DNA of 64,000 nucleotides from Leptospira meyeri (GTDB lineage Bacteria; Spirochaetota; Leptospiria; Leptospirales; Leptospiraceae): the NCBI RefSeq assembly GCF_004368965.1, contig NZ_SORO01000001.1, positions 2,884,001 through 2,948,000 on the forward strand, given 5' to 3'. A program made the position numbers and the translations under genes. Below are positions 54,601-62,787 of the stretch, piece by piece. How positions within the stretch are numbered: the stretch's first letter is position 1; every line of letters begins with the position of its first letter. Below the pieces are notes generated by a model that did not search any database, was not told the origin of the DNA, and saw nothing but the letters and a program-made list of their open reading frames with translations.

Positions 54601-55210
54601 TGGTTTTTTTCTTCTTTTAGAAAAAGAAAAGGGTACCGACCGAAAAATTGTTAAAACAAATCCAAATTTGGAAATATTAGAAGAATGGAACGGAAATGAT
54701 TTTTTGAGTTTCTCATACACAGATGAAGGAAAACTATTTGTCCTTCGTGATTTGAAAAAAGAATTTCAAATCCAAGTATTTTCCTTAGGATCTCCTGCTG
54801 ATAAGGAAAAGAAAGTATCAAATCCTATTCTTAAAAAAGACGCGAAAGAATCAGCACAGATTCTTGGATGTGTCGAAGATTCCTGTTTGATCCAATTAGG
54901 AAACCAAATGTATCAGGGAACGGAAAAAGCAAAACTTTATTCCCTCGGAAGTACGGAATCCATTCGTTCTGTTGTGAAAAATCCAGAATCTTTGCTGGTC
55001 AATACGGAGGATACCGCCTATCTCTGGAAAGGTGGTTCTAAGTGGAAAGATTCTTATGCCATTCAGGGAGATTTTTATTATCCACTAGATGGACTTGTGG
55101 TAGAAGGTAGGTCGAAAGAACTACTCCTTATCAAAGGAAGAGACAAAACTCCAGTTCCGTGGAAAGGGGATCGAGACGGTCTTCGTATCAGTACGGTAAC
55201 TGTGGACTAA
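51617..55210 (+). CDS. TPR-array lipoprotein with C-terminal beta-propeller-like domain
   Basis: A 1197-residue lipoprotein with lipobox FVGC (Cys17). Residues about 45-860 hold roughly twenty tetratricopeptide repeats with the usual W/Y-A-F-P pattern, such as YYQLGDYENAKLAFEKG and AYFAKAEKLNPE. A short basic linker follows, and the last about 300 residues (from SGTPVSTPIVYPNRI) show repeated beta blades like ALVGYDRITKELVWKQ, resembling PQQ/WD40-type propellers. The whole is a large extracytoplasmic scaffold. It is third in a translationally coupled operon with the FecR and PEGA lipoproteins. No catalytic motif is apparent. A perfect 11-bp hairpin lies 54 bp after the stop. Confidence 0.88.
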   Translation: MRQLSFLIFTFVLFVGCQSRDFKPVTVKDPVVEKSDASDRQKIEEARALVAEGSNEFQKGNMDSALEKAKASIQTFELIDGYSLLGSSYYQLGDYENAKLAFEKGKNIDPKNEKLLIGLGTVQSTLGENEDALSTYQTLSQLKPEETIYTYKTGILLKNLGRYQESLVVLKSLETKAEFPYPIELLNQLGDVCLELKRYEEAEAYFAKAEKLNPELKTAKDAKLSTKIASLIQRGNDFLAKKNYTEATTEFKKATDLQPQNGSLWSFLGNAQLLGGKLKESEESFKKSISLADTNPNAYVGLCNVYIQTHNYSDCLKTSKQAGIKIPKNAEIRNKQGICEWKWGETKKATLSFQDAASWDPNFFEPKLNLAYVLIDSGRFEEALDVLKKAESHPKAKKEEIRKAKVLAESQKYIASGDVFLRQGKRKQAFDDYGKAMGVNPENPAAQNAFGRAYFAFGEYKKSESSYLEAYRMDSTNPGALQGLARVYAKTGESKKEKEYIKKLEILSATDPFSAITLGRIAEDASKWDEAESIYMGLKKKFSNNDAVDYRLGSLYYKRAVEENSKENYTRANEFIQKSKKYTKDIPELIETEKTVAENSRFAEILPYVKEGNSFFNRKKYLEAVTPYQKAYDKVPKASLLVKIAECYIEKGEEEKGLSILENAVRTNKENAISFKEGIYSFYYKKGELKRAEDGFYDILKEKPDSYYAYYMLGLVTMKRKNYEAAIGDFDRSILVNPNFAPSNVAKGLAFYKLNQLENAKREFEKAREKDSEFGLSSYNLAIAYFNEDLTKEAKSILESIRKSDPDFMDGEIQLAYIYYKENKLDEAEKIIEHVLKEEPSAEALFAQFRILDTKQKQSPSDKIKTKRNQAKEKILREYGETKYARLLPSDALDDEPLHVTDLNLSGTPVSTPIVYPNRIIVNYGTALVGYDRITKELVWKQYTSAPFQLLVAGKELVGISNDTATKIYPESGKMTFKKQVLAGWKVKQGTADANGFFLLLEKEKGTDRKIVKTNPNLEILEEWNGNDFLSFSYTDEGKLFVLRDLKKEFQIQVFSLGSPADKEKKVSNPILKKDAKESAQILGCVEDSCLIQLGNQMYQGTEKAKLYSLGSTESIRSVVKNPESLLVNTEDTAYLWKGGSKWKDSYAIQGDFYYPLDGLVVEGRSKELLLIKGRDKTPVPWKGDRDGLRISTVTVD

Positions 55211-55263
55211 TAGCAATTCAAACAGGTATTGATACTACACAATTGATGAAAATCGAATTAGAT

Positions 55264-55294
55264 TCTAAGTAAGAGGATTTGGTTCTTACTTAGA
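55264..55294. terminator. Perfect 11-bp hairpin between convergent TPR-lipoprotein and trmB genes
   Basis: TCTAAGTAAGA (55264-55274) and TCTTACTTAGA (55284-55294) pair perfectly with a 9-nt loop. Its place between two convergent genes suits a bidirectional transcription end, though the following bases are only partly T-rich. Confidence 0.55.
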
Positions 55295-55339
55295 TTGTGA
55301 TGGAGATAATTAGAGGAGAAATTTTCTTCATTTGAATTT

Positions 55340-56005
55340 TCATTTAATTTTGGTTCGATTTATATAGTAGATTCGTTTTCCTTCGTTTCTTTTTTCTGTC
55401 TCGAAAAAGGAAACAGGGAAACCTGGTCTTTCAAACTCGTATTCTTTTTTGTCCCAAACAAATTTAGGAAACTTTCTAAATAAAGATATGGTTCTTCTCG
55501 CATAAGGGCCATAATCGGTGGCAAACAACAATCTCCCACCTGGTTTTAACAGATCATAAATTTGTTCGAGCATGTGCTCTTGCATAAGTCTGTTTTTACG
55601 GTGTTTTTTCTTTGGCCAAGGATCGGGAAAGTTGATGATGATCTCGTCAAAAATTTCTTTCTCTAACAATTCATCGAAAAACCACTGGAAGTTGACGGTC
55701 ATATAGCGGATATTCGTAAGACCCAGCGTTTGCCGTTGTTTTTCGGTGTGGATGATTCGGTTTACCTTCTTTTCCATCAACAGATAGCCTGTTTGGCGGT
55801 CATTCTTTGCCAATTCAATGGCAACTTCACCCCATCCCGATCCAAGTTCCAAAACAAAGTTTTGGATCTCTTCCGGGAAAGATTTTTTTAGGTCGATTTT
55901 TTTTCCCCGCTCTTTAGGTTGCAGGAGGTAGTCTGATTGATAGGAAGTTTTGGTAGTAAACTTCCAAAGTTTTTCTTGGATTTCTGGGCTAACTAACAAA
56001 TGCAT
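55340..56005 (-). CDS. trmB: tRNA (guanine-N7)-methyltransferase
   Basis: A 221-residue TrmB, which methylates G46 in the variable loop of tRNAs. Motif I is VLELGSGWGEVAIELA and the family hallmark INFPDPWPKKKHRKNRL is complete, followed by LLKPGGRLLFATD. ATG 56005 gives the usual length; GGAAGGA is directly upstream, closer than ideal. The frame stays open to 56110 but would then overlap the divergent hydrolase gene by 63 bp. The 42-bp gap to that gene must hold both promoters. Identity is secure. Confidence 0.95.
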   Translation of the reverse strand: MHLLVSPEIQEKLWKFTTKTSYQSDYLLQPKERGKKIDLKKSFPEEIQNFVLELGSGWGEVAIELAKNDRQTGYLLMEKKVNRIIHTEKQRQTLGLTNIRYMTVNFQWFFDELLEKEIFDEIIINFPDPWPKKKHRKNRLMQEHMLEQIYDLLKPGGRLLFATDYGPYARRTISLFRKFPKFVWDKKEYEFERPGFPVSFFETEKRNEGKRIYYINRTKIK

Positions 56006-56047
56006 TCCTTCCGATGATGTATTGTCAGGATTTTTAAAAGGAACTAG

Positions 56048-56995
56048 ATGAAAATAACTCTTTTTGGTGTTCGCGGTTCGCTTCCCACACCGATTTCTAA
56101 ACCGGAACAACGGGAGAAAACTCTAAAGATTCTTCAGATGGCCAAAGAAGAGTGGCAAAAGGATCCTGCTTCTTTTTCGGAAGAGGAATTTTTGAATCAT
56201 TTGCCGATCCCTCTTTCCCAAGATTTGGGAGGGAACACGACTTGCGTTTTCATAGAAGGGGATGGTGGTGAGAAAGTCATTTTGGATATGGGGACGGGGC
56301 TTCGAGTTCTTGGCAACCAAATGGCACCACAGGCTTTTAGTGGGGAAGATATGGACATTCATATCTTGGTATCTCATACACATTGGGACCATATCCAAGG
56401 TTGGCCTTTTTTTAAACCTGGTTATTCACCTACTTGTAATATTCACTTTTACTCATGCATAGAAAATTTAGAAGAAAGACTCATTCGACAACAACATCCT
56501 GAAAATTTTCCGGTGACCTTACAGCAGATGGCATCTAAAAAACATTTTCACCTTTGGAAAGAGTTCGAGTCATATATGTTAGGTGGCCTGAAAATCATTC
56601 CTTTTGGACTTCGTCACCCAGGATCTTGTACAGGATACAGAATTCGTGAAGGAAATAAAATTTTCTTATTTTGTACTGATGTGGAATATCGCGAAGAAGA
56701 TCGCGAGCATTTACTCAAAATGAAACCACAGATTGCTGGTGCCGATCTCATTATCATTGATGCTCAGTATAGTACAGCAGAGGCAGAAAAAAAATTGGGT
56801 TGGGGCCACACTGCAGTAAGCAAAGCCGTAGAGTTTGCTGAAATGATGGAAATTCGTTCTGTTGTCCTAACACACCATGAACCGGATCATACAGATCATG
56901 AAGTAGCAAGGATCATTTTAGATGAAGCCAGGTTAGCAAAACCTGGTGGTATGCAAATACATATTGCCCATGAAGGTCAAAAATTTATCCTTTAG
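56048..56995 (+). CDS. Metallo-beta-lactamase-fold hydrolase
   Basis: A 315-residue MBL-fold protein. The N-terminus ITLFGVRGSLPTP and GGNTTCVFIE lead to the metal motif SHTHWDHIQGWPFF (HxHxDH). Further ligands are His in GLRHPGSCTGYRI, Asp in LFCTDVEY and His in VLTHHEPDH. This GVRGSxP type is close to RNase Z/PhnP-like and class II cyclic-nucleotide phosphodiesterase-like enzymes. With several cyclases encoded in the same window a cAMP/cGMP phosphodiesterase is attractive, but the sequence does not prove it. It is a single gene, divergent from trmB. Confidence 0.87.
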   Translation: MKITLFGVRGSLPTPISKPEQREKTLKILQMAKEEWQKDPASFSEEEFLNHLPIPLSQDLGGNTTCVFIEGDGGEKVILDMGTGLRVLGNQMAPQAFSGEDMDIHILVSHTHWDHIQGWPFFKPGYSPTCNIHFYSCIENLEERLIRQQHPENFPVTLQQMASKKHFHLWKEFESYMLGGLKIIPFGLRHPGSCTGYRIREGNKIFLFCTDVEYREEDREHLLKMKPQIAGADLIIIDAQYSTAEAEKKLGWGHTAVSKAVEFAEMMEIRSVVLTHHEPDHTDHEVARIILDEARLAKPGGMQIHIAHEGQKFIL

Positions 56996-57061
56996 AATGT
57001 TAGTCGAATCTCAATTAACGTTTGTGTAGATACAATCACCAATCTAAAGAAAATTTAAAAT

Positions 57062-58102
57062 TTATTCATTGATCAAATAATTGGAATGGTATCCTTTTGC
57101 TTCTCCAGACCAAATGGGACAATCTAATTTTAAATCTGCATACCAATGGATTTGGTATGGTTTTGCAAAAAATAACTGGATAAAAAATCTTAAAAATGAC
57201 GAAATATTCTCTAAGGCACTCATGGTTGCAATGGAGCGAGTTCGTTTGACTAATAGTGAACATTTGCCTTCGTTAAAATATAAAACTTCAGTTTTTGGAA
57301 TCGTATAACCAGAGGTAGGTTCTTTTTCCCAATCCAAAACCTCAGCCCGTTCCACCGTCCCTTCTAAAACTATATGACCTGAATTATCTAATACTGCCAC
57401 TCGGCGAAAAAAAGCACCAGGAAAATCGGCATTCCCTATGAACCCTCCGGTAAAAATCCTATGTCCATCTTTTGTTATGGATCGGACGAGCTCCCACTTT
57501 TTAGAGTATTGGTAAACCGGTTCGTTTGAGAGGATATGTTCTAAACCTCCAACTCCTTTGATTTCTTCTGTGGTTTCTTTGTAACGAATTGTACCTGTTA
57601 CTTGTGAATAGGAAAAAGGAATATCGGCTTGCACAAATTTACCTTCCTCTTTCAATGGGAACCTTCCTTTGGAGATCGGAACAGAACCACGTCTTGGTTT
57701 GTAATCCAATTTGATTTCCCAGTCCCCGTAGTTCATATAGAAGGAATAAATTCCTTTTTTGTATTCCATCCAGTTTTCCCCACTTCTTTGGTAGAACTGG
57801 CCTTTCCTAAATTCGTATTCATCAGAATCAAATTCGCGAGTGGAATAAAAAACGGGTTGGTCTTTTGGTTTTAAAAGAAGCGATATACCATTGTTATGTG
57901 ATCCAGGTCCAAAATTGCTGACAAGAAAAGTAGCAAAGAGATTGTATTTTTCATTCCGGAAGGTAAAGTTCCATGCTTGCAAGTAACCTTCATCGGGAAA
58001 GTGTTGGGTTTTAAAATCTTGTGCTAGTAGATTTTCTCTTGGTATCAAGCTCACAAAATAGACAAACAAAGCCAGTCGAAAGAATTGCCGAAACACCGGC
58101 AA
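57062..58102 (-). CDS. Exported protein, possibly CrtC/AttH lipocalin-like fold
   Basis: A 346-residue protein with an N-terminal signal peptide or anchor (FRLALFVYFVSLI) ending near LLAQ. The rest is beta-rich with many aromatic residues and repeated strand patterns (WNFTFRNEKYNLFATFLVSNFG, YGDWEIKLDYKP, VTGTIRYKETTEEIKGVGG). The pattern, with an E-x-KGxGGLEH turn, is reminiscent of the double-lipocalin CrtC/AttH/Svf1 group, which binds or hydrates lipids. No catalytic residues can be confirmed. It lies between two convergent or isolated genes and is not clearly in an operon. The fold call is tentative; secretion is likely. Confidence 0.6.
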   Translation of the reverse strand: MPVFRQFFRLALFVYFVSLIPRENLLAQDFKTQHFPDEGYLQAWNFTFRNEKYNLFATFLVSNFGPGSHNNGISLLLKPKDQPVFYSTREFDSDEYEFRKGQFYQRSGENWMEYKKGIYSFYMNYGDWEIKLDYKPRRGSVPISKGRFPLKEEGKFVQADIPFSYSQVTGTIRYKETTEEIKGVGGLEHILSNEPVYQYSKKWELVRSITKDGHRIFTGGFIGNADFPGAFFRRVAVLDNSGHIVLEGTVERAEVLDWEKEPTSGYTIPKTEVLYFNEGKCSLLVKRTRSIATMSALENISSFLRFFIQLFFAKPYQIHWYADLKLDCPIWSGEAKGYHSNYLINE

Positions 58103-58152
58103 ATCCTAACGGGAGTTTGTAAAAGAATCAAGGTTTTTCTTGGGGATTTCCT

Positions 58153-58527
58153 TTAAATGCGAATGGTGCTAGGAAGAGTCAAAGCAAACAAATCACCCAA
58201 ACAAACGAGCGAAAAGACGGGATGTTCAGTATTGCCAATTTGTTTTAACCTTTCTCTTTCTTCTGCAATTCCATCGATATGAATCCAGGTCTCAACCTGC
58301 TCTTCTGGCAAAATTCTGCACGCCACTTGGTATTCAAAAGGCCCCAGTTTTGAGAAAAAGATTTGTACAGATTCAGGAGAGGATTCGACCAAATGCCGAC
58401 GAAAGGCATACTGTTTGGATTTGGTTTCACCTCGCATTTCATAATAATGATTCAGAATTCGTAAGATATGTAAGAATTCTTCTTTTTTGGTCACAAGCTC
58501 ACGCCAGAGAACTTCGGTTTCTTTCAT
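58153..58527 (-). CDS. Small hypothetical protein
   Basis: A 124-residue cytoplasmic protein of unknown family, helical at the N-terminus (ELVTKKEEFLHILRILNHYYEM) and mixed after. It has no signal peptide, TM helix or known motif. It is divergent from the 58606 gene and lies 50 bp upstream of the CrtC-like gene on the same strand, so those two could be co-transcribed. ATG 58527 is the only good start. Nothing suggests a function. Confidence 0.6.
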   Translation of the reverse strand: MKETEVLWRELVTKKEEFLHILRILNHYYEMRGETKSKQYAFRRHLVESSPESVQIFFSKLGPFEYQVACRILPEEQVETWIHIDGIAEERERLKQIGNTEHPVFSLVCLGDLFALTLPSTIRI

Positions 58528-58605
58528 GTCTATCGGGGTGGAAGAAGTTTGACTTTGGTTCTTAAAAAAGGATTCTCACTTGAAAAATACTTTCCCCTAT
58601 CCAAG

Positions 58606-59172
58606 ATGAACGAAACGGGCATGGTCACGGAGATATTAGAAATATTCTGGAAAGAGAAACTCCGGTTTGCCCAATATTGTTTTGATGAATTGGCACCTTT
58701 AGATGCCAAAGCCTTTGCAGAAAAAAGAACCAGAGGAAAATCTGCTGAATGGACTCTCCAGCAGATGATTTCTTACGATCGCAATTTTAGTTTTTTCCTT
58801 CCTCTCTCATTACGAATCAGCGGATTTTTCTTTTTTACAACATTTAAGGATCAGGACATTGAAAAGGATCTTGAAGCTATCAGGGATCGGTATACCCCCC
58901 CGGCATTTCCGCCTCATTTTTGGGAAATTCAGATTTCCAATGCAACGGATCTAAAAATCAAAGCGACCAATCCAGTGGTGAAAGGACAATGTGAATCTTG
59001 GAAAGAGGTTCTTGTCCAATTGGAAGCAAAACTTTCCGGAATTTCTGAACGAGATGCTTATAGAAAAAGATATACATCCCTTACGGGAATTCATACCATT
59101 TCAGGAGCGATCAATAATTCTACTGAGTTTTGTCACTACCTTTGGAATTTACATATGGTGAATTCCACATAA
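58606..59172 (+). CDS. Hypothetical helical protein, possibly DinB-like
   Basis: A 188-residue helical protein. The N-terminal helix (VTEILEIFWKEKLRFAQY), the motif AEWTLQQMISYDRNF and the C-terminal EFCHYLWNLHMVN weakly recall the four-helix DinB/DUF1569 fold, but the three-His metal site is not complete. The start is uncertain: ATG 58606 lacks a clear RBS, while TTG 58549 has GGAAG 4 nt upstream. It precedes icd by 45 bp on the same strand. Function is unknown. Confidence 0.55.
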   Translation: MNETGMVTEILEIFWKEKLRFAQYCFDELAPLDAKAFAEKRTRGKSAEWTLQQMISYDRNFSFFLPLSLRISGFFFFTTFKDQDIEKDLEAIRDRYTPPAFPPHFWEIQISNATDLKIKATNPVVKGQCESWKEVLVQLEAKLSGISERDAYRKRYTSLTGIHTISGAINNSTEFCHYLWNLHMVNST

Positions 59173-59217
59173 ACGTATTTATGCGAATCAAAAATTGAAT
59201 GAGTTTAGGAGAAATCA

Positions 59218-60429
59218 ATGGGAAAAATTAAAGTAAAAACACCGCTTGTTGAGTTAGACGGCGATGAAATGACAAGAATTATCTGGAAAGAAATTAAAGA
59301 TCGTTTCATTCACCCTTATTTAGACATCACTCTAGAATATTATGACTTAGGTGTAGAATACCGTGACAAAACAGATGACCAAGTCACTGTAGATTCTGCT
59401 AACGCGATCAAAAAACATGGTGTAGGTGTTAAATGTGCAACCATCACTCCAAACGCTGACCGAGTCAAAGAATATAACTTAAAACAAGAGTGGAAATCAC
59501 CTAACGGAACCATTCGAGCCATCCTTGATGGAACTGTTTTCCGTAAACCAATTATTATCAAAAATATCCCAGCAGCGGTAAACTCTTGGAAAAAACCAAT
59601 CGCAATTGGAAGACATGCTTACGGTGATATTTACCGTGATGTGGAAATCCTTGTTGATGGCCCAGGAAAAGTGGAACTCGTTTACACAGATGCTTCTGGA
59701 AAAGAAAAACAAAGACTACTTGTAAACGACTTTAAAGGTGCAGGTGTTGCTCTTGCAATGCATAACTTAGATGAGTCCATCAAATCGTTTGCAAAGGCAT
59801 GTTTTACTTACGCATTGTCTGAAAAAATCAGCATCTGGTTTGCAACGAAAGATACCATCTCTAAAAAATACCATGCTCGATTCCGTGATATCTTTGATAA
59901 TATGGCAAAAGAACAAGAAGCAGCTATGAAAGCTGCAGGTATTACTTATAGTTACTACCTCATTGATGATGCAGTTGCGCAAATCATGAAAAACGAAGGT
60001 GGACAACTTTGGGCCATGATGAACTACGACGGCGACGTTATGAGTGATATGGTTGCTTCTGGGTTTGGTTCCCTTGGTCTTATGACTTCTGTTCTTGTGT
60101 CTCCAGACGGAAAATATGAATACGAAGCAGCGCATGGAACTGTGACTCGCCACTACCGTAAATACCAAAAAAGAGAAACCACTTCTACAAACTCAGTGGC
60201 TTCTATTTTTGCTTGGACAGGTGCTCTTGCGAAACGTGGGGAACTGGATGGAACACCAGAACTCGTAAACTTTGCACTCAAATTGGAAGAAGCAATCATC
60301 GAAACCATCGAAGGTGGTGAGATGACAAAAGACTTACTTTCTCTTTCTACAGCAGCTACCAAAAAAGAATTGGATACTTTCCAATTTATGGAAGCTGTAC
60401 AAAAACGATTGGATTCTAAACTTAAATAA
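59218..60429 (+). CDS. icd: Isocitrate dehydrogenase (NADP+)
   Basis: A 403-residue type II (eukaryote-like) isocitrate dehydrogenase of the TCA cycle, making 2-oxoglutarate, CO2 and NADPH. Typical features are [15 protein letters not shown] at the start, the substrate loop [17 protein letters not shown], then [17 protein letters not shown] and the C-terminal [10 protein letters not shown]. Length and motifs match the homodimeric NADP enzyme rather than the E. coli type. TTAGGAGAA lies about 5 nt before ATG 59218. A hairpin follows the stop. Identity is secure. Confidence 0.96.
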   Translation: MGKIKVKTPLVELDGDEMTRIIWKEIKDRFIHPYLDITLEYYDLGVEYRDKTDDQVTVDSANAIKKHGVGVKCATITPNADRVKEYNLKQEWKSPNGTIRAILDGTVFRKPIIIKNIPAAVNSWKKPIAIGRHAYGDIYRDVEILVDGPGKVELVYTDASGKEKQRLLVNDFKGAGVALAMHNLDESIKSFAKACFTYALSEKISIWFATKDTISKKYHARFRDIFDNMAKEQEAAMKAAGITYSYYLIDDAVAQIMKNEGGQLWAMMNYDGDVMSDMVASGFGSLGLMTSVLVSPDGKYEYEAAHGTVTRHYRKYQKRETTSTNSVASIFAWTGALAKRGELDGTPELVNFALKLEEAIIETIEGGEMTKDLLSLSTAATKKELDTFQFMEAVQKRLDSKLK

Positions 60430-60444
60430 GTTTGGAGTCTTTCA

Positions 60445-60475
60445 TACCCTGTCTTTTGGCAGGGTAGGTTTATCG
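60445..60475 (+). terminator. Terminator hairpin after icd
   Basis: TACCCTG (60445-60451) and CAGGGTA (60460-60466) form a perfect 7-bp stem with an 8-nt loop, then GGTTTATCG. It begins 15 bp after the icd stop. The rest of the 264-bp gap to 60694 is AT-rich and presumably holds the promoter of the next gene; nothing else is recognisable. Confidence 0.6.
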
Positions 60476-60693
60476 TTATAATCCCTTCTCTTTTTCCTCT
60501 TTTCTCCTGAATCAAATATTTCCTTGCAAATGGTACGGATGATCGTATATTCAATCTCCTTAATGCATAATATAATAAGAGAGCAATAAAATTTTGTAGA
60601 TATAATTTTTGGTAAGTTTTGATTCATGTGCTCAGTGTAAAAATTAAACAGAAGGTGACTCACTTAAGTTAACTTTGGAAGTCAAATAAGAAA

Positions 60694-61944
60694 ATGATCG
60701 CTGATTTTATAGAATGGTATACGAATGAAATGTCGGAAGTAAAATCTTCCGCAGATCTTTTTGATAAAGGGATCGGTTATTTACAAAGACAAGGTTTTCA
60801 GATTGTAAGAGTCAATATGGGAACGCGGACACTTCATCCACAGGTGGAATCCTTGTCCTACACTTGGGTTCCTAAAGGAAAATTAGAATATTTTGATGAT
60901 TCTACAACTCCTTTGTTACATTCAAGATCTACCATAGAATCTGAAAATGGATTTCTTCGTGAAGTGCGCTTTCGATTGGGATCATTGCAGACTTCTCAAT
61001 TTGTGGTTAGTCCTGTTCAATATGTAATGTCTACGAGGAAGCCGTATTATTTTAGTTTTGTAGATCATAAAGGAGAAACACGTCCTTATCCTATCCTCGA
61101 TGATTTGGCTCCGTTAGGTGCAACTGGTTATTTAGCTGTTCCCATTTTACAAAAAGGGGCTAGTTATGCTTTTTTAAGTTTGGTGACGGACAAACCAAAT
61201 GGTTGGTCAGTTGAAGAATGTAATTTTTTACATCAGGTTTTAAAAATCATTTCCTTACAATGGATGAATTTTATTCAGAATGAACTAACTGAATCTCTAC
61301 TCAGTATCTATTTGGGCAAACGAACTGGTTCTACTGTGTATTCAGGAAAAATTTATTTGGGGGAACTTGACAAAATCAAGTCGGTGATTTGGTTTTCTGA
61401 CATTCGTAATTATTCTGGTTTGAGTGAAAAATTGTCTCCTTCTGAAATTATACAGTTGTTAAATGACTATTTTGGCCTAGCTATCCCACTCATCGAAGCC
61501 CATGGTGGAGAAGTCCTCAAACTATTGGGTGATGGAATTTTAGCAGTATTCCCTTATTCCGAATCCAATAAAACATTTGTTGGTAAAAAAGTCCTTCTCG
61601 CCGTCAGAAAGTTAGGTGAAAGATTGTTTTCACATAACCAAACAAGAGCATTAGAAGAAAAACTCCCCATCCATCATGGTGTTGGTTTGCATTCAGGTGA
61701 AATTTTTTATGGAAACATTGGCTCAACAGAGAGACTCGACTTCACTGTGATTGGGGAAGCAGTCAACTTAACAAGCCGAATCGCAGGTATGTGTGGGGAA
61801 TTAGGAAAAGCAGTATTGGCTTCGGAAAGTTTGGCAGAACAAATTCCTGTTCGATGGGAAGAACTTGGGGAACATAAATTAAAAGGGATTAGTTCTCCCA
61901 AAAAAATATTTGCCATTTCTGAACGAATGAAGAAAAAAATATAA
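60694..61944 (+). CDS. Soluble class III nucleotide cyclase with N-terminal GAF-like domain
   Basis: A 416-residue cyclase without TM helices. Residues about 1-195 form a sensory, GAF-like domain (ATGYLAVPILQKGASYAFLSLV). The catalytic domain (about 225-410) is complete: metal Asp in FSDIRNYS, purine Lys and second metal Asp in LKLLGDGILAVF, and the transition-state Asn and Arg in GEAVNLTSRI. It can therefore work as a canonical homodimer, unlike the tandem pair at the window start. Substrate choice (ATP or GTP) cannot be fixed by eye. GLHSGEIFYGNIG is the expected central strand pair. Confidence 0.92.
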   Translation: MIADFIEWYTNEMSEVKSSADLFDKGIGYLQRQGFQIVRVNMGTRTLHPQVESLSYTWVPKGKLEYFDDSTTPLLHSRSTIESENGFLREVRFRLGSLQTSQFVVSPVQYVMSTRKPYYFSFVDHKGETRPYPILDDLAPLGATGYLAVPILQKGASYAFLSLVTDKPNGWSVEECNFLHQVLKIISLQWMNFIQNELTESLLSIYLGKRTGSTVYSGKIYLGELDKIKSVIWFSDIRNYSGLSEKLSPSEIIQLLNDYFGLAIPLIEAHGGEVLKLLGDGILAVFPYSESNKTFVGKKVLLAVRKLGERLFSHNQTRALEEKLPIHHGVGLHSGEIFYGNIGSTERLDFTVIGEAVNLTSRIAGMCGELGKAVLASESLAEQIPVRWEELGEHKLKGISSPKKIFAISERMKKKI

Positions 61945-61963
61945 AATTTGAATTTGTATTTGG

Positions 61964-62719
61964 TTAATGAATATTTCTGTATTTCCACACCGAGTAGACG
62001 ACTCGAATGGAATCCCTTAAAAAACTAAATTTTGATCCTGGGATATCTTGCCAGTCGAGAGGGAATTCAACGATATTGAAGCCATTTCTTATTAATAAAA
62101 CTAATAATTGTGTATCCCATAACCAACGTAAGTCGGAAATTTTGTGAATGGTTTGTTGATATGCAGTTTTTTTGAATATTTTGCAGCCACACTGCGGATC
62201 ATACATTTGGATTCGAAACACAAGTGTAAAGTAGAATGAAAAAATTCTATTGGTAAGGTGACGGTAAAAAGATTTTTTTACGTTTCTTCCCATCATGATA
62301 ATTCTTGAGCCAGCAAGTAAGTCAATCTCAGGATGATTGTTTATGTGATTCCAAGAACGAAAAACTTCCTCGGCTGGAGTAGCACCATCGGCATCAACAA
62401 AACCGAAATAGTTTCCTTTCGCGACATTTAGTCCAAACTGGATGGCTCCTCCTTTTCCTAAATTGTTTTTATACCTTAATAATTGGATTTGAGGATTGGA
62501 AAGTAGATGATTGATTTTCTCTTTTAAAATTTCGAATTCTGCAATTGGACTTCCATCATCTACTACCAAAAAATCAACAGACTTAGTACCTTTAAACGTT
62601 TTTAAAAGAGACTCTAAGAATTTTGGAAGTCGCTCCGATTCACGGTAACAAGGGATGACGAGAGAGAGATGATTTTTAACCATGCGAACAGATGGAACGG
62701 ATTTCCGGATTCCCTTCAT
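61964..62719 (-). CDS. Family 2 glycosyltransferase (dolichyl/polyprenyl-phosphate hexosyltransferase-like)
   Basis: A 251-residue GT2 enzyme. After the Rossmann-like start LSLVIPCYRESERLP come FLVVDDGSP (nucleotide-binding Asp) and KGGAIQFGLNVAKG. The DxD motif is in FVDADGATP, and QCGCKIFKK precedes the acceptor region. It resembles enzymes that load glucose or mannose onto a polyprenyl phosphate for envelope glycans. There is no long C-terminal TM domain in this copy, so it would be peripheral. Two in-frame ATGs (62719, 62683) lack an RBS. It is convergent with the cyclase gene. Confidence 0.9.
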   Translation of the reverse strand: MKGIRKSVPSVRMVKNHLSLVIPCYRESERLPKFLESLLKTFKGTKSVDFLVVDDGSPIAEFEILKEKINHLLSNPQIQLLRYKNNLGKGGAIQFGLNVAKGNYFGFVDADGATPAEEVFRSWNHINNHPEIDLLAGSRIIMMGRNVKKSFYRHLTNRIFSFYFTLVFRIQMYDPQCGCKIFKKTAYQQTIHKISDLRWLWDTQLLVLLIRNGFNIVEFPLDWQDIPGSKFSFLRDSIRVVYSVWKYRNIH

Positions 62720-62787
62720 GCAATGGAATATATATATAAAGGGAAATCAAGTAATTTACAGTGTAAAGAAATTCTATATTAATTTCT

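Noticed and set aside
56006..56110. N-terminal extension of TrmB overlapping the MBL gene
   Set aside because: The start would be TTG inside the opposite gene, and the added residues are low-complexity basic sequence; ATG 56005 gives the normal length.
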